A stretch of 64,000 nucleotides of DNA from Eremothecium cymbalariae DBVPG#7215 (GCF_000235365.1 NC_016453.1:496001-560000), one strand, 5' to 3'. Shown: positions 38,474 to 50,456, counted from the stretch's first letter. A program made the numbers and translations. Notes: a model not told the origin generated them from the sequence alone.

Positions 38474-39862
38474 ATGATATCTATGATTGGATCATCAAGG
38501 GTTGTTCTTGATGGACAGGTGAAACCTGCCACCATTGTATATTCCAACAAGTCCGGTAAAATCTTACAAGTTATACATGAACTTGTAGATGATATTTCAG
38601 ATGTGCGAGTAAAAGATTATGGTGTTGAAGTCTACCACGATGTAACCCCTAATATTATTATGCCAGGATTAGTTGATTCTCATGTCCATCTTAATGAGCC
38701 AGGTAGGACTGAGTGGGAAGGGTTTACAACTGGAACTAAGGCAGCAGCAAGTGGGGGTGTTACTACAGTTGTCGACATGCCGTTGAATTCAATTCCTCCT
38801 ACTACGACAGTGAAAAATTTTGAAGCAAAACTTGAGGCGGCGAATGGACAATGCTGGTGTGATGTTGCATTCTGGGGAGGATTGGTGCCTAGTAATTTGT
38901 CTGACTTGGTACCTCTAACGAAATTTGGTGTAAGGGGTTTCAAGGGCTTTTTAATGGACTCAGGAGTTAAAGAATTTCCTGCTATCGATGCCACGTACAT
39001 TAATGCTGCTATAGAAGCATTGAAGGGGAAGAATTCACTGCTATTGTTCCATGCAGAGACGGATTTGTGTTCTTCTAAGCAGGCTGAAGACCTACCAACA
39101 GATTATAGTACATATTTGAAAACCAGACCGGATCGGTTTGAAACTGATGCTATATCTGTGATTATTTCATGTTTAGATGAAACATCAAAGAAATTTGGAG
39201 ATGCAGTTCCAAAAGTTCATATCGTCCATTTGTCATCAGAAAAAGCGTTATCCTTGATTTCACAAGCCAAAGATAGAGGGTTGCCTATTACTGCAGAAAC
39301 TTGTTTCCATTATCTCACTATTGCTGCAGAGGACATCCCCTCTAAAGCTACCACGTATAAATGTGCGCCACCAATTCGTGATGAGGATAATCGAAAAGCA
39401 TTGTGGGATGGGTTACGCAAAAATATTCTCACTACGGTCGTGAGTGATCACTCTCCGTGTACCCCCCAATTGAAAGACTTGTCCAAAGGTAACTTTTTGA
39501 CCGCATGGGGAGGTATTTCCTCTGTAGGATTTGGCCTCCCATTACTATTTACTTATGGTGCCAAGTTGGAAGAAATTGTCCGTTGGTGCGCTGAAAATAC
39601 TGCCAAACAAGTTGCCCTGGATCACCAAAAGGGGTTCATACGAATGGGGTACGATGCTGACTTCCTAGTATTCGATGATACGGCTACCCAAAAAATCTCT
39701 AATGCCAATGTGTTCTTCAAGAATAAATTGACGGCATATGACGGATTGGAGCTAACCGGCCGTGTGGTTAAAACCTTCTTAAGAGGCAATCTAATTTATC
39801 ATTACAGGGATGGCCATTCCAAGGATGCTCTTGGTCAGCTAATCTTGGAGCCAAGGACTTGA
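38474..39862 (+). CDS. DAL1: allantoinase
   Basis: Hydrolyses allantoin to allantoate in purine nitrogen catabolism. 462 residues (yeast 460). Amidohydrolase metal ligands: DSHVHLNEPG near 70, GFKGFLMDSG (lysine expected to be carbamylated), FHAET, HIVHLSSEKA and VSDHSPCTP. ERP-side and KAP104-side neighbours are unrelated to allantoin use, so the gene is not part of a DAL cluster. The frame extends upstream only from a GTG; the first ATG is at 38474, with another at 38483. Confidence 0.95.
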   Translation: MISMIGSSRVVLDGQVKPATIVYSNKSGKILQVIHELVDDISDVRVKDYGVEVYHDVTPNIIMPGLVDSHVHLNEPGRTEWEGFTTGTKAAASGGVTTVVDMPLNSIPPTTTVKNFEAKLEAANGQCWCDVAFWGGLVPSNLSDLVPLTKFGVRGFKGFLMDSGVKEFPAIDATYINAAIEALKGKNSLLLFHAETDLCSSKQAEDLPTDYSTYLKTRPDRFETDAISVIISCLDETSKKFGDAVPKVHIVHLSSEKALSLISQAKDRGLPITAETCFHYLTIAAEDIPSKATTYKCAPPIRDEDNRKALWDGLRKNILTTVVSDHSPCTPQLKDLSKGNFLTAWGGISSVGFGLPLLFTYGAKLEEIVRWCAENTAKQVALDHQKGFIRMGYDADFLVFDDTATQKISNANVFFKNKLTAYDGLELTGRVVKTFLRGNLIYHYRDGHSKDALGQLILEPRT

Positions 39863-39931
39863 TAATCTAACTTCTAATTTTTTTTAAAAAATGATGATGA
39901 TCTTTAAAATGGACAGCTACTTGCGAAGTAC

Positions 39932-40615
39932 TTAGGCGGGCAATATTCTAGTATTTTTAAATAGTAATCGTACGATGAATAGCTGGGAAACTCCCATTAA
40001 CAGAGTAATACCTATGCAGTATAATGAAAAAATGTCAGCACTTTTTGCAGTCGACTCCACTGTATGATGGCTTCGACTATTTCTTACCTTATAGTATTTC
40101 ATATTTTGTTGAAGCGTACTCAACTGACGTTCTATTTTGTCAAGCGAATCCTTTAATTTCTCATGTAAGAAGAGCGTGTCTGTGTCCTCCGAACCCTTCC
40201 TCAAAGGTCTAGAATTTTTGTCAGGAATACTCCCAACATGAGTCTCACATGAATAGTCAATCTCTATATCAATAATCTTGTTGCTTTTACTAGATCCAGT
40301 AAAACAGAATGCATATTCACCGCTATCTTTTGCTTTATATTCCCATTCTCCTTGTTTAATTCTAGTCCTCTCCACCAACGCTGTCTTACGATCATTGGGC
40401 CCAAGGACCTTGTAATTCACCTCAAAACTATTCTTATCGTCATGCTGTACCGCAAAGTAATATGATATTGTACATGTACTTTCTGGTATTATTACATAAA
40501 AGCACTCTTCCTTGTCCGCCCATAATTCAAATGTCACAGGGGATGCCTCACAACAAAATGGTAGCCATACAGCTAAACCGCCCAGTATATAATGCCCAAT
40601 TGACATCATCTTCAT
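39932..40615 (-). CDS. ERP3: p24/EMP24 family cargo receptor (Erp type)
   Basis: 227-residue type I membrane protein of COPII vesicles. Signal peptide (about 1-24), a GOLD domain with the two conserved cysteines (EECFYVIIPESTCTISYY and EIDYSCE), a heptad-rich stalk (LHEKLKDSLDKIERQLSTLQQ), one transmembrane segment (IFSLYCIGITLLMGVSQLFI) and a short basic tail. It precedes CDC7 as ERP3 does in S. cerevisiae (YDL018C-YDL017W). ERP1/ERP3-type subdivision rests on this synteny. Confidence 0.88.
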   Translation of the reverse strand: MKMMSIGHYILGGLAVWLPFCCEASPVTFELWADKEECFYVIIPESTCTISYYFAVQHDDKNSFEVNYKVLGPNDRKTALVERTRIKQGEWEYKAKDSGEYAFCFTGSSKSNKIIDIEIDYSCETHVGSIPDKNSRPLRKGSEDTDTLFLHEKLKDSLDKIERQLSTLQQNMKYYKVRNSRSHHTVESTAKSADIFSLYCIGITLLMGVSQLFIVRLLFKNTRILPA

Positions 40616-40816
40616 CCTTTAAAACTCAACCCCAATTCAATAATTGGATTACAAATAGGGATAGAACTCCTATTGATGTTGCCGCTAAGCAAGGGCATTG
40701 GCTGTATTACATGTTCTAGAGTGTTTATAAAAAAAACAGAAAATGAACGCGATCTTAATGAGATTCATCAACAAAACATAGACTATACCTATAATAATAG
40801 TAAAGAAAGTTGGTGA

Positions 40817-42376
<1,560 letters not shown>

Positions 42377-42491
42377 CAAAGCTATAAGAGAATAACTACC
42401 ACATTTCGTAACGCCTTTGCGTGCAAAATATCAATCAGCATTTATATAGAAAATAATAGAATAGTCATCATTGTTTGATTCCCAATAATAT

Positions 42492-43406
42492 CTAGAAAAC
42501 GAAAGGTATCAAAAAGGCCCTTTTAGTGCCATACTTTTGGTTTTTCTTCATAGCCCACAAATACATCTGAACAGTAGATACTGCTAAAAACAATAAGCTA
42601 AAAGCATTCATTTTGAAAAGAAGAGTAAACCAAATCCACGCAAAAACCTCAAAAGTATAATTTGGAGCTACCAAAAACCTGAAAAGACTCTCGTCCATTG
42701 GTACTCGTTTAGTAACACCTTTACGCTTCTGCGAATCCCCCCATCTACGCAATTGGATATGACTATAGAAGTTCCAAAGCTCTGAAATGACGAATAATCC
42801 TATCAACTTGTTCAAGTAGTTCAACCTCAACTTTGAATACACAGGGAACAACACCACGTCGGGGATTAGAAATCCATATCCAAAATACCCCAAAGAGATT
42901 AATCCATTCAAAACCCAGTAATGGAAAGAGTTTTTGAATATATTAAATAAAGGCATCGTCGATTGAGAAAACGAATGAACAAAAAGGGTCTCAAATTCAC
43001 GCTTTAAATAATGAACCAAAATCAGATAATAAGCAACACGATTGAGTTGAGGGTTATATCCAGCTGAATGGCTATACTTTAAAACATTCTGGCGGCTTAG
43101 AGAAAGCCTGTACATAACAGTATGAACCAATATAGGACCAAGGTATTCTGCCAAAAATACCAATCTCCACGAAATTTGAGGCCCAAGATCCTTCACATAC
43201 AAAACTTCATCCTTATGCTCCTTGAAAAATTCTGAAGAACTAATACCAATGTACTTATCCTCCTTCTTATAACTCAATTTCAACCTATTCGTGTTTATAT
43301 TCCCATTAAACTTGGAAATTTGCGATAATATCCCCTCTAAATTATTCACTGATGTCAAACTGACATCTTTTAAGCTTTTTGAACGAGACTTAACGACAAC
43401 ACCCAT
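42492..43406 (-). CDS. TSC13: very-long-chain trans-2-enoyl-CoA reductase
   Basis: Last step of microsomal fatty-acid elongation, needed for sphingolipid C26 chains, in the ER membrane. 304 residues (yeast 310). A ubiquitin-like N-terminal part, then VKDLGPQISWRLVFLAEYLGPILVH, a multi-pass core, and the steroid-reductase C terminus VAPNYTFEVFAWIWF with the catalytic tyrosine. C-terminal RAFLIPFVF is identical to the yeast protein. Order CDC7-TSC13-NOP1 matches YDL017W-YDL015C-YDL014W. Confidence 0.97.
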   Translation of the reverse strand: MGVVVKSRSKSLKDVSLTSVNNLEGILSQISKFNGNINTNRLKLSYKKEDKYIGISSSEFFKEHKDEVLYVKDLGPQISWRLVFLAEYLGPILVHTVMYRLSLSRQNVLKYSHSAGYNPQLNRVAYYLILVHYLKREFETLFVHSFSQSTMPLFNIFKNSFHYWVLNGLISLGYFGYGFLIPDVVLFPVYSKLRLNYLNKLIGLFVISELWNFYSHIQLRRWGDSQKRKGVTKRVPMDESLFRFLVAPNYTFEVFAWIWFTLLFKMNAFSLLFLAVSTVQMYLWAMKKNQKYGTKRAFLIPFVF

Positions 43407-43504
43407 GATATCTCAGACCAACCAAAATCTCTAGAATCTATTAATCAGACAACTACAGTATATTCAAATCACACAGATCCTTTCTTTAACTTTAATAATA
43501 CATC

Positions 43505-43831
43505 ATGTCCAGGCCAACTAACCCTTCTCCAATGGGAGCATTATTAAATAAAAACATTGAACATCACCATTTACGTACCATAACGCTTCCGAACTTTAAC
43601 ATGCATCTCCCCTCTAATGACGCAAACTATAACTTCGACATTCTTTTGCATAATTTAAGTTGTGATCTACAAATGCATTTTAGGCCCTCAAAACATATCA
43701 TATCTGTGATAATGTTTCTTCAGTCGCCAGCGCCAACAACAATTCGGAAAATCACCTGGGCATCTCCTTTGCAGAAAAACGCATCCACTCATTCATTAAA
43801 AATATGCACTTCATCATTTTTAGAAGCCTAA
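43505..43831 (+). CDS. uncertain small ORF divergent from TSC13
   Basis: 108-codon frame starting at a real ATG (MSRPTNPSPMGALLNKN), 98 bp from the TSC13 start. I do not recognise it. From about 43690 the -1 frame reads on to a stop at 43861-43863 as HLGISFAEKRIHSFIKNM and then FRSLTGHMFELMEY, which looks more protein-like than the tail of the first frame. It may be a small gene with one more frame break, or chance. No intron signals were found. Confidence 0.2.
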   Translation: MSRPTNPSPMGALLNKNIEHHHLRTITLPNFNMHLPSNDANYNFDILLHNLSCDLQMHFRPSKHIISVIMFLQSPAPTTIRKITWASPLQKNASTHSLKICTSSFLEA

Positions 43832-44449
43832 CCGGCCATATGTTCGAGTTGATGGAATATTAGTATATGCGTATTTTGCACCGGCTTAGAATTGGTTTAT
43901 ATTCCATGGCGTATTAAAAATCGGTTTTAATTACCTCTATTTTCTCTTCCTCCGGCCTGCATAATATTCTCCAATATAATGAAGTTGGAGAACAGTAATC
44001 GAAAGCATTTGTTTTCTGAACTGTTCTCCGGGATTTATTTATACAATATAAAATGCCGTAGTATTTATATATATACACATCTATATGTGTATATATGTGT
44101 ATATATGTGTATATATACTTGTTCAGTAGGAAGGCCATAATTAGAATATGTTTTACGGATCATGTGATGCTGTCGCTATAATTTTCAAGAGATTTTTGAA
44201 GAACTCATGTCATTATATACGATATTGATGTCGTTTGTAGTGATCGTATTTCTTTTTTGAGTTTTCACGTTTCTTCTTTGAAAAATTTTCAACCTCATCA
44301 CCTTTCTTGCGTTAGACTGGGAAGCTCATCTCAGAACTTCTATTAACTCCATTCATTTTTGATCAGTTGTGGAGGTGTATAAGAGAGCTTGTTTATCTTT
44401 AGAGTGGAAAAGTCAATTCCAATAACATATCAATCAAGTAACATTAGCA
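43832..44449. other. NOP1 upstream region
   Basis: Contains a TATATACACAT-type inverted repeat (12-bp arms at 44069-44080 and 44085-44096) followed by TGTGTATATA repeats to about 44118, then the ribosome-biogenesis motifs annotated separately. Confidence 0.6.
44280..44299 (-). promoter_or_regulatory. RRPE and PAC motifs upstream of NOP1
   Basis: GAAAAATTTTC (44280-44290, RRPE-like) is followed within 4 bp by CTCATC (44294-44299, PAC core GATGAG on the other strand); a second CTCATC lies at 44325-44330. The pair marks ribosome-biogenesis promoters in yeasts (Stb3, and Dot6/Tod6, respectively), fitting NOP1, whose ATG is about 150 bp downstream. Confidence 0.75.
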
Positions 44450-45406
44450 ATGGCTTTCCAAGCAGGTTCTAGAGGTGGTAGAGGCGGTTCCAGAGGCGGT
44501 TTCCGTGGTAGCTCCAGAGGTGCTCCTAGAGGCGGTGGTCGTGGTGGTGCCAGAGGTGGCTCCAGAGGCGGTTTTCGCGGTAGCTCGAGAGGAGGTCCAA
44601 GAGGTGGGTCTAGAGGCGCTCCCAGAGGTGGTTCCAGAGGTGGTTCCAGAGGTGGTAGGGGAGGTGCTAGGGGAGGTGCCAAAGTTGTCATTGAACCACA
44701 CAAACATGCAGGTGTTTTCATTGCTAGAGGTAAGGAAGATTTATTGGTAACCAAGAATATTGCACCAGGTGAATCGGTTTATGGAGAAAAGAGAATTTCA
44801 GTCGAGGAGCCATCATCTGAAGACGGCGTGCCTCCAACTAAGGTTGAATACCGTGTTTGGAATCCATTCAGATCCAAGTTAGCTGCTGGTATTATGGGTG
44901 GTTTGGATGAACTATTTATCACTCCAGGTAAGAAAGTGCTGTATTTAGGTGCTGCTTCTGGTACTTCTGTTTCTCATGTTGCTGATGTCGTTGGGCCTGA
45001 AGGCTTGGTGTACGCAGTTGAGTTTTCCCACAGACCAGGTAGAGAATTGATCTCTATGGCCAAAAAGAGACCTAACGTTATTCCTATCATTGAAGATGCC
45101 AGACACCCACAGAAATACAGAATGTTGATCGGTATGGTTGACGCTGTGTTTGCCGATGTTGCCCAACCCGATCAAGCTCGTATCATTGCCTTGAACTCAC
45201 ACATGTTCTTGAAAGACCAAGGTGGTGTTGTCATCTCCATCAAGGCCAACTGTATTGACTCCACGGTGGACGCAGAAACCGTTTTTGCCAGGGAAGTACA
45301 AAAGTTGAGAGACGAGAAAATCAAGCCATTGGAGCAATTGACTTTAGAACCTTACGAAAGAGACCATTGTATTGTCATTGGTAGATATATGAGAAGTGGA
45401 TTGTAA
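44450..45406 (+). CDS. NOP1: fibrillarin, rRNA 2'-O-methyltransferase
   Basis: Catalytic subunit of C/D snoRNPs in the nucleolus. 318 residues (yeast 327). Residues 1-~80 form the glycine/arginine-rich domain (repeated [14 protein letters not shown] units). The methyltransferase domain follows, with the SAM-binding motif [17 protein letters not shown] near 163-180 and [16 protein letters not shown] near 230. CTG codes leucine in VLYLG, which argues against a CTG-serine clade yeast. Confidence 0.98.
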   Translation: MAFQAGSRGGRGGSRGGFRGSSRGAPRGGGRGGARGGSRGGFRGSSRGGPRGGSRGAPRGGSRGGSRGGRGGARGGAKVVIEPHKHAGVFIARGKEDLLVTKNIAPGESVYGEKRISVEEPSSEDGVPPTKVEYRVWNPFRSKLAAGIMGGLDELFITPGKKVLYLGAASGTSVSHVADVVGPEGLVYAVEFSHRPGRELISMAKKRPNVIPIIEDARHPQKYRMLIGMVDAVFADVAQPDQARIIALNSHMFLKDQGGVVISIKANCIDSTVDAETVFAREVQKLRDEKIKPLEQLTLEPYERDHCIVIGRYMRSGL

Positions 45407-45990
45407 CTGTAAATCCAGTCTTCCCACTTTTCTAGCGACAGATTAAATTTGGGGATTATAGGTATAAGCTAATAATGCTACTCCACTATTTTAGAACTAC
45501 CATCGTTTCCCTTCACATCCATTTACTGACTGCTGCTCCAATTTTTTTTGTTCTGCATCCCTTTGCCTTGTAAAATAGCCTTTTCTTAGTAGTTTTTGTA
45601 TAAAATGCAACTAGAGAAGAAGTATTAAAAAATACACATACTGCTCTTAAAATATATAATATACATATATATATATATTAAGAGGCTGCTGGAGATTTCT
45701 ACTCCCATAAGTTATCTTAATAAGAATACCGATTAAATCCTCCCTATATCCCTCATCACTAGCCAAATATTTTGTGTTATTTGTCTGTTACCGCAAGTGC
45801 ATCTTTCGTCAGCTTCGCAATCTCTGGAAACTGGAAAAAGAAATCATATGACTTGTAGAATAAAAAGGTTTTAGCCCCATTAACACTGAGTAAGAGATAA
45901 AAAGCTAATTATAAGGTAGCTGTGGATATTGCCACTTTGGTTACTTATCATATAAAGGGAATAGACATAGGAGTTATATCTGGGCATAGG
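45407..45990. other. NOP1-SLX5 intergenic region
   Basis: TA-rich tract at 45647-45680. The SLX5 frame is open upstream from 45922 but begins at a GTG there. No gene is seen. Confidence 0.5.
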
Positions 45991-47750
45991 ATGTCTGCCT
46001 CTGACGCATCAAGGAATGCAATCATCGAGATAGAAAGTGATCCTGAAGAGGATCAACGTATTATTGACCAATATAGGCAAACAAGGCTAATTCCAGACAG
46101 GCGGTTGAATAGACCAAGGGATGCAGCAAATAGGTTTGTTAGTGCGGATAGCTATACTGCTAGATTGCAAAGCATTGATAATAATAGGGTGGTAGTTGAT
46201 GAGGGTGATGATGATTTGCAGATTGTAAATGAAATTTATCTGGACGACGAGGGACCTATTGACGGAACGGCAGATTTTGTTGACTTGGACAACTATCAAG
46301 GCCAGCCAGCTGGCATGGTTATTAATCACACTCCAAATGGTGTAGCGAGTGGCGGGGGTGGTGGGGGGGTGATGATGATGTAGCGATTCTAGAAGAACGT
46401 ACGAGGGAACCAACGTTTCTCTTAAATTTGCCAAATGGCCAAACGCTACGAATTAGCGGGTCAATTTACGATAGGCCTGTCAGGCGATCTTTTGAAACGC
46501 AGAGGGTTGCAAGAGCGAATATGCTGAGACGGGCAGCGAGAAGTGCCCAAAGGTTGTTTATGACAGATAATGATAGCGATACTGCTGAAGAAAGAGAGAT
46601 GAGTAATGACCGTGAATATCTGCCACAGACAGTAGTAAGGCAGAGACAACAATCAGCCATGCAAGAAGGTATGCAACGACAAAGGCAGCAGCAGAACAGT
46701 CGACAAAGAGAGCGTATTATTGACCCAGAGGTGGAGATGTTGGATCCGGAGCTACGAAACATATTCTATCAAGCAGGAACGCTTCATGAGGTAAGAACCA
46801 TGTTGAACGCTAGTGGGTTAAGTGGCAATCCAGCAACTACCCAACAGTTGCTCCAAAGGTACATGCAGTTTCGCTCTAGACAGATTAACAACTGGGCAAG
46901 ACAGAGGTCTCAGGAGTTTCAATCAAGAAGAGTTAACGGATCGACAAGAACTGATGAGTCTCAAGAAGGTAATAACACTTCAAGAAATGTCTTTCGTCAC
47001 CAGCATCCGTTGAACTCTCAGCGAAGGAACTCTTTTACTAGCTATGTTTTGGCCAGGTCTCTGGGTGGGTTTGGTGTGTGGCCTAATGATTTCTTCGGAG
47101 ATGATGAAGAAGAGGTCACACAAAATATTATAGACATGATTCAAGCTAGGGAAGAGAGGGACTTGGATAGTCGTAAAAGGAAATATATGGAAGACACTAG
47201 ATCACAACAGCAAAGTTTTATCAGTAAAGCTCAAAAATTACCCGAAGGTTACTATTCATCCTTTGATCCCGCGCCAAAAATGAAAATGGCCATTGAAAAG
47301 AACGGAAAATCGGAAGAACTTGTAGTTACAGACGATCAGGCTGCTAAGTCATATATCGACGTTCCAGTTTGTTGCCTTTGTGGGGTCGAGTTAGGATTAG
47401 GAATTCCGGATGACTTCAAAGGGATATCTCAAAAGGACCGCGGAGTTTCCTTCGAAAGCCTAGTTTCTAAATATGAATTTCATTGTCCCTACCAAACACT
47501 AGCAAGGCCGTCTGTCGCTGATAGAGATCTATCTAAAAAGACTTTCGTTGCTCATTGCGGACACACCTTCTGTGGGAGATGCTTTGCCCGTATAAATAAT
47601 GCAAAGAAGTTTTCCAAAGTTTCGAAGAAGAAATTAGCAGAGTTAAGAGGGCCCTCCCATCCTGATAACTACGGGCCTCGCACTTGTCCTGCTGAAAGTT
47701 GTAAAGGGCAACTAAGAACAAGAGGCAAGATGAGAGAGGTATTTTTCTAA
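45991..47750 (+). CDS. SLX5: SUMO-targeted ubiquitin ligase subunit Slx5, frame broken at a G7 run
   Basis: With Slx8, ubiquitinates sumoylated proteins in the nucleus. Two frames offset by one base together match yeast Slx5 end to end. The first (45991-46383) has SUMO-interacting motifs AIIEIESD and DLQIVNEIYL; the second begins DDDVAILEERT, a third such motif, and runs to 47750. The C-terminal RING is VPVCCLCGVELG...CGHTFCGRCFARI...CP, with QKDRGVSFESLVSKYEFHCPYQTLARPS between, as in yeast. The shift lies at seven G (46363-46369): one G too many for a continuous frame, so sequencing error is likely. The second frame has no ATG near its beginning. Start 45991 is the first ATG; order NOP1-SLX5 is conserved (YDL014W-YDL013W). 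Confidence 0.92.
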
Positions 47751-48087
47751 ATCAATCAAGTAATTTAATAACAATTCTCCTGGATATTACCAGATTTGTC
47801 GCTGCTGTCATCCATCAGCGGTGCTCGCTCGCTTCGATAATTCCACCTTATCAGAAAAACTATTTGCTGCACGGATATTAGCATTAGTTTGTAATGTACA
47901 GACACACATACACATACATACACACTGATATATGTGCATATATATTTAAAGTGATAAACGGAGGGGTTTTCTGCATACTGATTCAGCGTTGGTACAAGGA
48001 GGGATCTATACAATTGTGATTATTGTACTTGTGTAATTTGTTTTTAGTGCGGTTTTGAATTCAGACTGATATACAACACAACACACA
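47751..48087. other. SLX5-transporter intergenic region
   Basis: Short spacer with a CACATACA-rich stretch (47901-47925). Nothing else recognised. Confidence 0.5.
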
Positions 48088-49152
48088 ATGAGACAAAGCT
48101 TTGTAATCCTGCTTTGCCTTGGAATGATTATAACTGGGTGTATAAATTCGATTGCTACTAAGTACCAGGATAAGCAATGTGTGCGAAACTGTTTAACTGA
48201 CTCCCCCGAACTTCTACAGCAACCTGTTTTGCAAACGGTGCAGATGTTTTTGGGGGAGGCATCTGCACTATTTGCATTCTATCTACTTGGTGCACGTCCA
48301 TCGACTAGTGTGACTAAATTTCTTCTTCAAAATAAAAACACTGTTCTTCTATCAATTCCTGCAGTATGTGATATTTGTGGTACTACAATGATGCATTTAG
48401 CACTAACGCTAGTGCCTGTGTCTATTTATCAGATGGTTAGAGGCTCACTGGTTATCGTAGTTGCTACATTCAGTGTTGTGTTTCTAAACAAAAAGTTAAC
48501 CCGTGGGGAATGGCTTTCATTGTATACTGTGATGTTTGGAATTGGGATTGTTGGGCTCACCGGATTTGATGATTGGAATTCGGATAAACCAGCAGCTAAT
48601 ACTTTATTAGGGATTACACTCATTCTGGTAGCTCAGTTATTTATGGCCGCGCAATATGTTATTGAAGAACATTTAATCTCTAGATACCCATTTGATTCGT
48701 TAGAGGTTGTTGGTTTTGAAGGTTTATTTGGTGGTGCTATCACTTTATTCTTTCTACTCTTGGGTACTTTTACAATTGCTTGGAAAGATCCAAGCTCACC
48801 TTTAAATTTGTTTCAAGGTTTAAAGGATGTGAGTTATTCAGGAAATCTAATGGTCTCTTCATTTACCATTATGATATCAATTGCATTTTACAACTTCTTT
48901 GGAATTGCTATTACCAACCATATGAATGCCACTTCCAGAAGCACTATCGATACAAGTAGAACGCTCCTGGTATGGTTAGTATCCCTAATATTAGGCTGGG
49001 AACGTTTCAGCTTTTTGCAATTGATCGGTTTTGCCCTTTCGGTGGTAGGAACTTTGATATTTAACGGTGCTATTTCATTTGCGAACTATCAGGTACCCCA
49101 GCGGCAGCACGATTATTATGGCTATGAAGAGTTGCCAAATGATAGGTCCTGA
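48088..49152 (+). CDS. multi-pass DMT-superfamily membrane protein, SLC35F6-like
   Basis: 354 residues with about ten hydrophobic segments, the first at the very N terminus (FVILLCLGMIITGCINSIATKY). The N-terminal TG..N....KYQD motif, PAVCDICGTTMMHLALTLVPVSIYQMVRGSLVIVVA and VGFEGLFGG are typical of the SLC35F6/nucleotide-sugar-transporter-like group, whose human member is lysosomal/mitochondrial with unclear substrate. It sits between SLX5 and YDL012C, which are adjacent in S. cerevisiae, so it was lost or moved there. Function not inferred beyond transporter-like. Confidence 0.8.
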   Translation: MRQSFVILLCLGMIITGCINSIATKYQDKQCVRNCLTDSPELLQQPVLQTVQMFLGEASALFAFYLLGARPSTSVTKFLLQNKNTVLLSIPAVCDICGTTMMHLALTLVPVSIYQMVRGSLVIVVATFSVVFLNKKLTRGEWLSLYTVMFGIGIVGLTGFDDWNSDKPAANTLLGITLILVAQLFMAAQYVIEEHLISRYPFDSLEVVGFEGLFGGAITLFFLLLGTFTIAWKDPSSPLNLFQGLKDVSYSGNLMVSSFTIMISIAFYNFFGIAITNHMNATSRSTIDTSRTLLVWLVSLILGWERFSFLQLIGFALSVVGTLIFNGAISFANYQVPQRQHDYYGYEELPNDRS

Positions 49153-49613
49153 GAACCGATAAGTTTCTATAACAAATAAACAGAAGCATATAGAATCAAT
49201 TCTCTCATTCCTTTCTTTTAGTTTAAAATACTACTACTATAGTACAATATAAAATCTAAAGAGTCTTCACTATCTAGTGAGACATAACGGCAACCAAAAC
49301 CACGTATAAACCTAGAATAGACTAGAGTAGAAAAGAATAGAGATAGAGAAGATGATAGACATACAACGACGAACTAATACACTAGTTAAGCTCCGAATTC
49401 TCAACTCAGTTAGAAAACTAAAGATAAAGTCCCTTATATTATTTTTATTATTGTACCCTTTAAACGAGACACCTTAACGGAAGTAAGGCCTTCAACAGCG
49501 TCCATATATCGATTGAAGTTGGAGCCAGCCCTAAAACAAACACGCCTCTTTTCAAAGTCAGACAAATCTTTTTAACTTCTTAGTTTTCTGTTTGTTTTAA
49601 AATTTCGTTGATT
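49153..49613. other. convergent 3' region, transporter gene and YDL012C
   Basis: AT-rich spacer with CTA/TAG-rich short repeats (49226-49345). No gene is seen. Confidence 0.5.
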
Positions 49614-50223
49614 TTAGAATAGCATATCTAGTGTACAGCACAAGCATGCACCTGCCAAACAGGCCATTAGACAACTGTCCTTCTTAGATTCCGGTTGCTG
49701 TTGTACATAAATTGGTTGCTGTGGCTGGCCTCCATAGTAACCCTGCTGTGGTGGATGACCCTGCTGCGCATAACCCTGTTGTGGGTAACCCTGCTGTGGG
49801 TAACCCTGCTGTGGGCCTGGTTGTACTCCCGGGCCTGGCTGCTGGTAATAAGCCTTCTGAGGTTCATAATATTGTTGTTCATATCCCCTTGTATCACCAT
49901 AGGTGCCACTTTGGTTTGGAGGTGGTGCACTCGGGCGGTTGAACTAAATAAACCTTCATGTTAGTATATACTTTTCTTTCTTTCATCTAACAATCTCTGT
50001 GAGAATGAACGAAGCACTCTCTGAAAGTCTCCCAAACCGAATAGGGTCTATTCTCCCTCTTCTAAAAGAGAACAAAAGCCTAATCATAGAGTAAAACAGT
50101 ATTTTTAACTTCATTCCTGCGCTTTGTCAACCAGATTCAAACCTTATTTCTCTCTCTTAACAAAAAGAATTAACATACAGATTGTTTATTGTCACCCGTA
50201 CCGTAATAATCAGCAGCTGACAT
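49614..50223 (-). CDS. CYSTM tail-anchored plasma-membrane protein, two exons
   Basis: Ortholog of yeast YDL012C, also spliced. Exon 1 is 50223-50179 ([15 protein letters not shown]), the intron is 50178-49944 (235 nt), exon 2 is 49943-49614 (109 residues), total 124 residues. The intron has GTATGT at its 5' end, TACTAAC (49966-49960) as branch site and TATTTAG at its 3' end, and the join falls between codons. After a Pro/Gln/Tyr-rich part with QQGYP repeats comes the cysteine-rich tail anchor [25 protein letters not shown] proteins are implicated in stress tolerance and phosphate/manganese effects in yeast; the precise role is open. Confidence 0.95.
49944..50178 (-). other. spliceosomal intron of the YDL012C ortholog
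   Basis: 5' site GTATGT, branch site TACTAAC 16 nt before the 3' AG region, 3' site TAG. This is the only intron I could support in the window. Confidence 0.93.
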
Positions 50224-50456
50224 GGTTGAGAAACTATATGAGTCAAATATAGCACTTTCTGGTAATAGCCTAATAGCTTGTTAAGATTGATTGACCTAGG
50301 ATGCCATATTATTCAATTTGAAATTCTTCGAGAACGAGGGAGGGGGCAGGAATGGATCATACACATTTCTTTTTTCTGGAGCCTCGAGGCTTTGAAAATG
50401 TCTGGGTGGTCTTCTCGAGGCTATGGTGATGACACCGTAACAGGATTATATATCTT

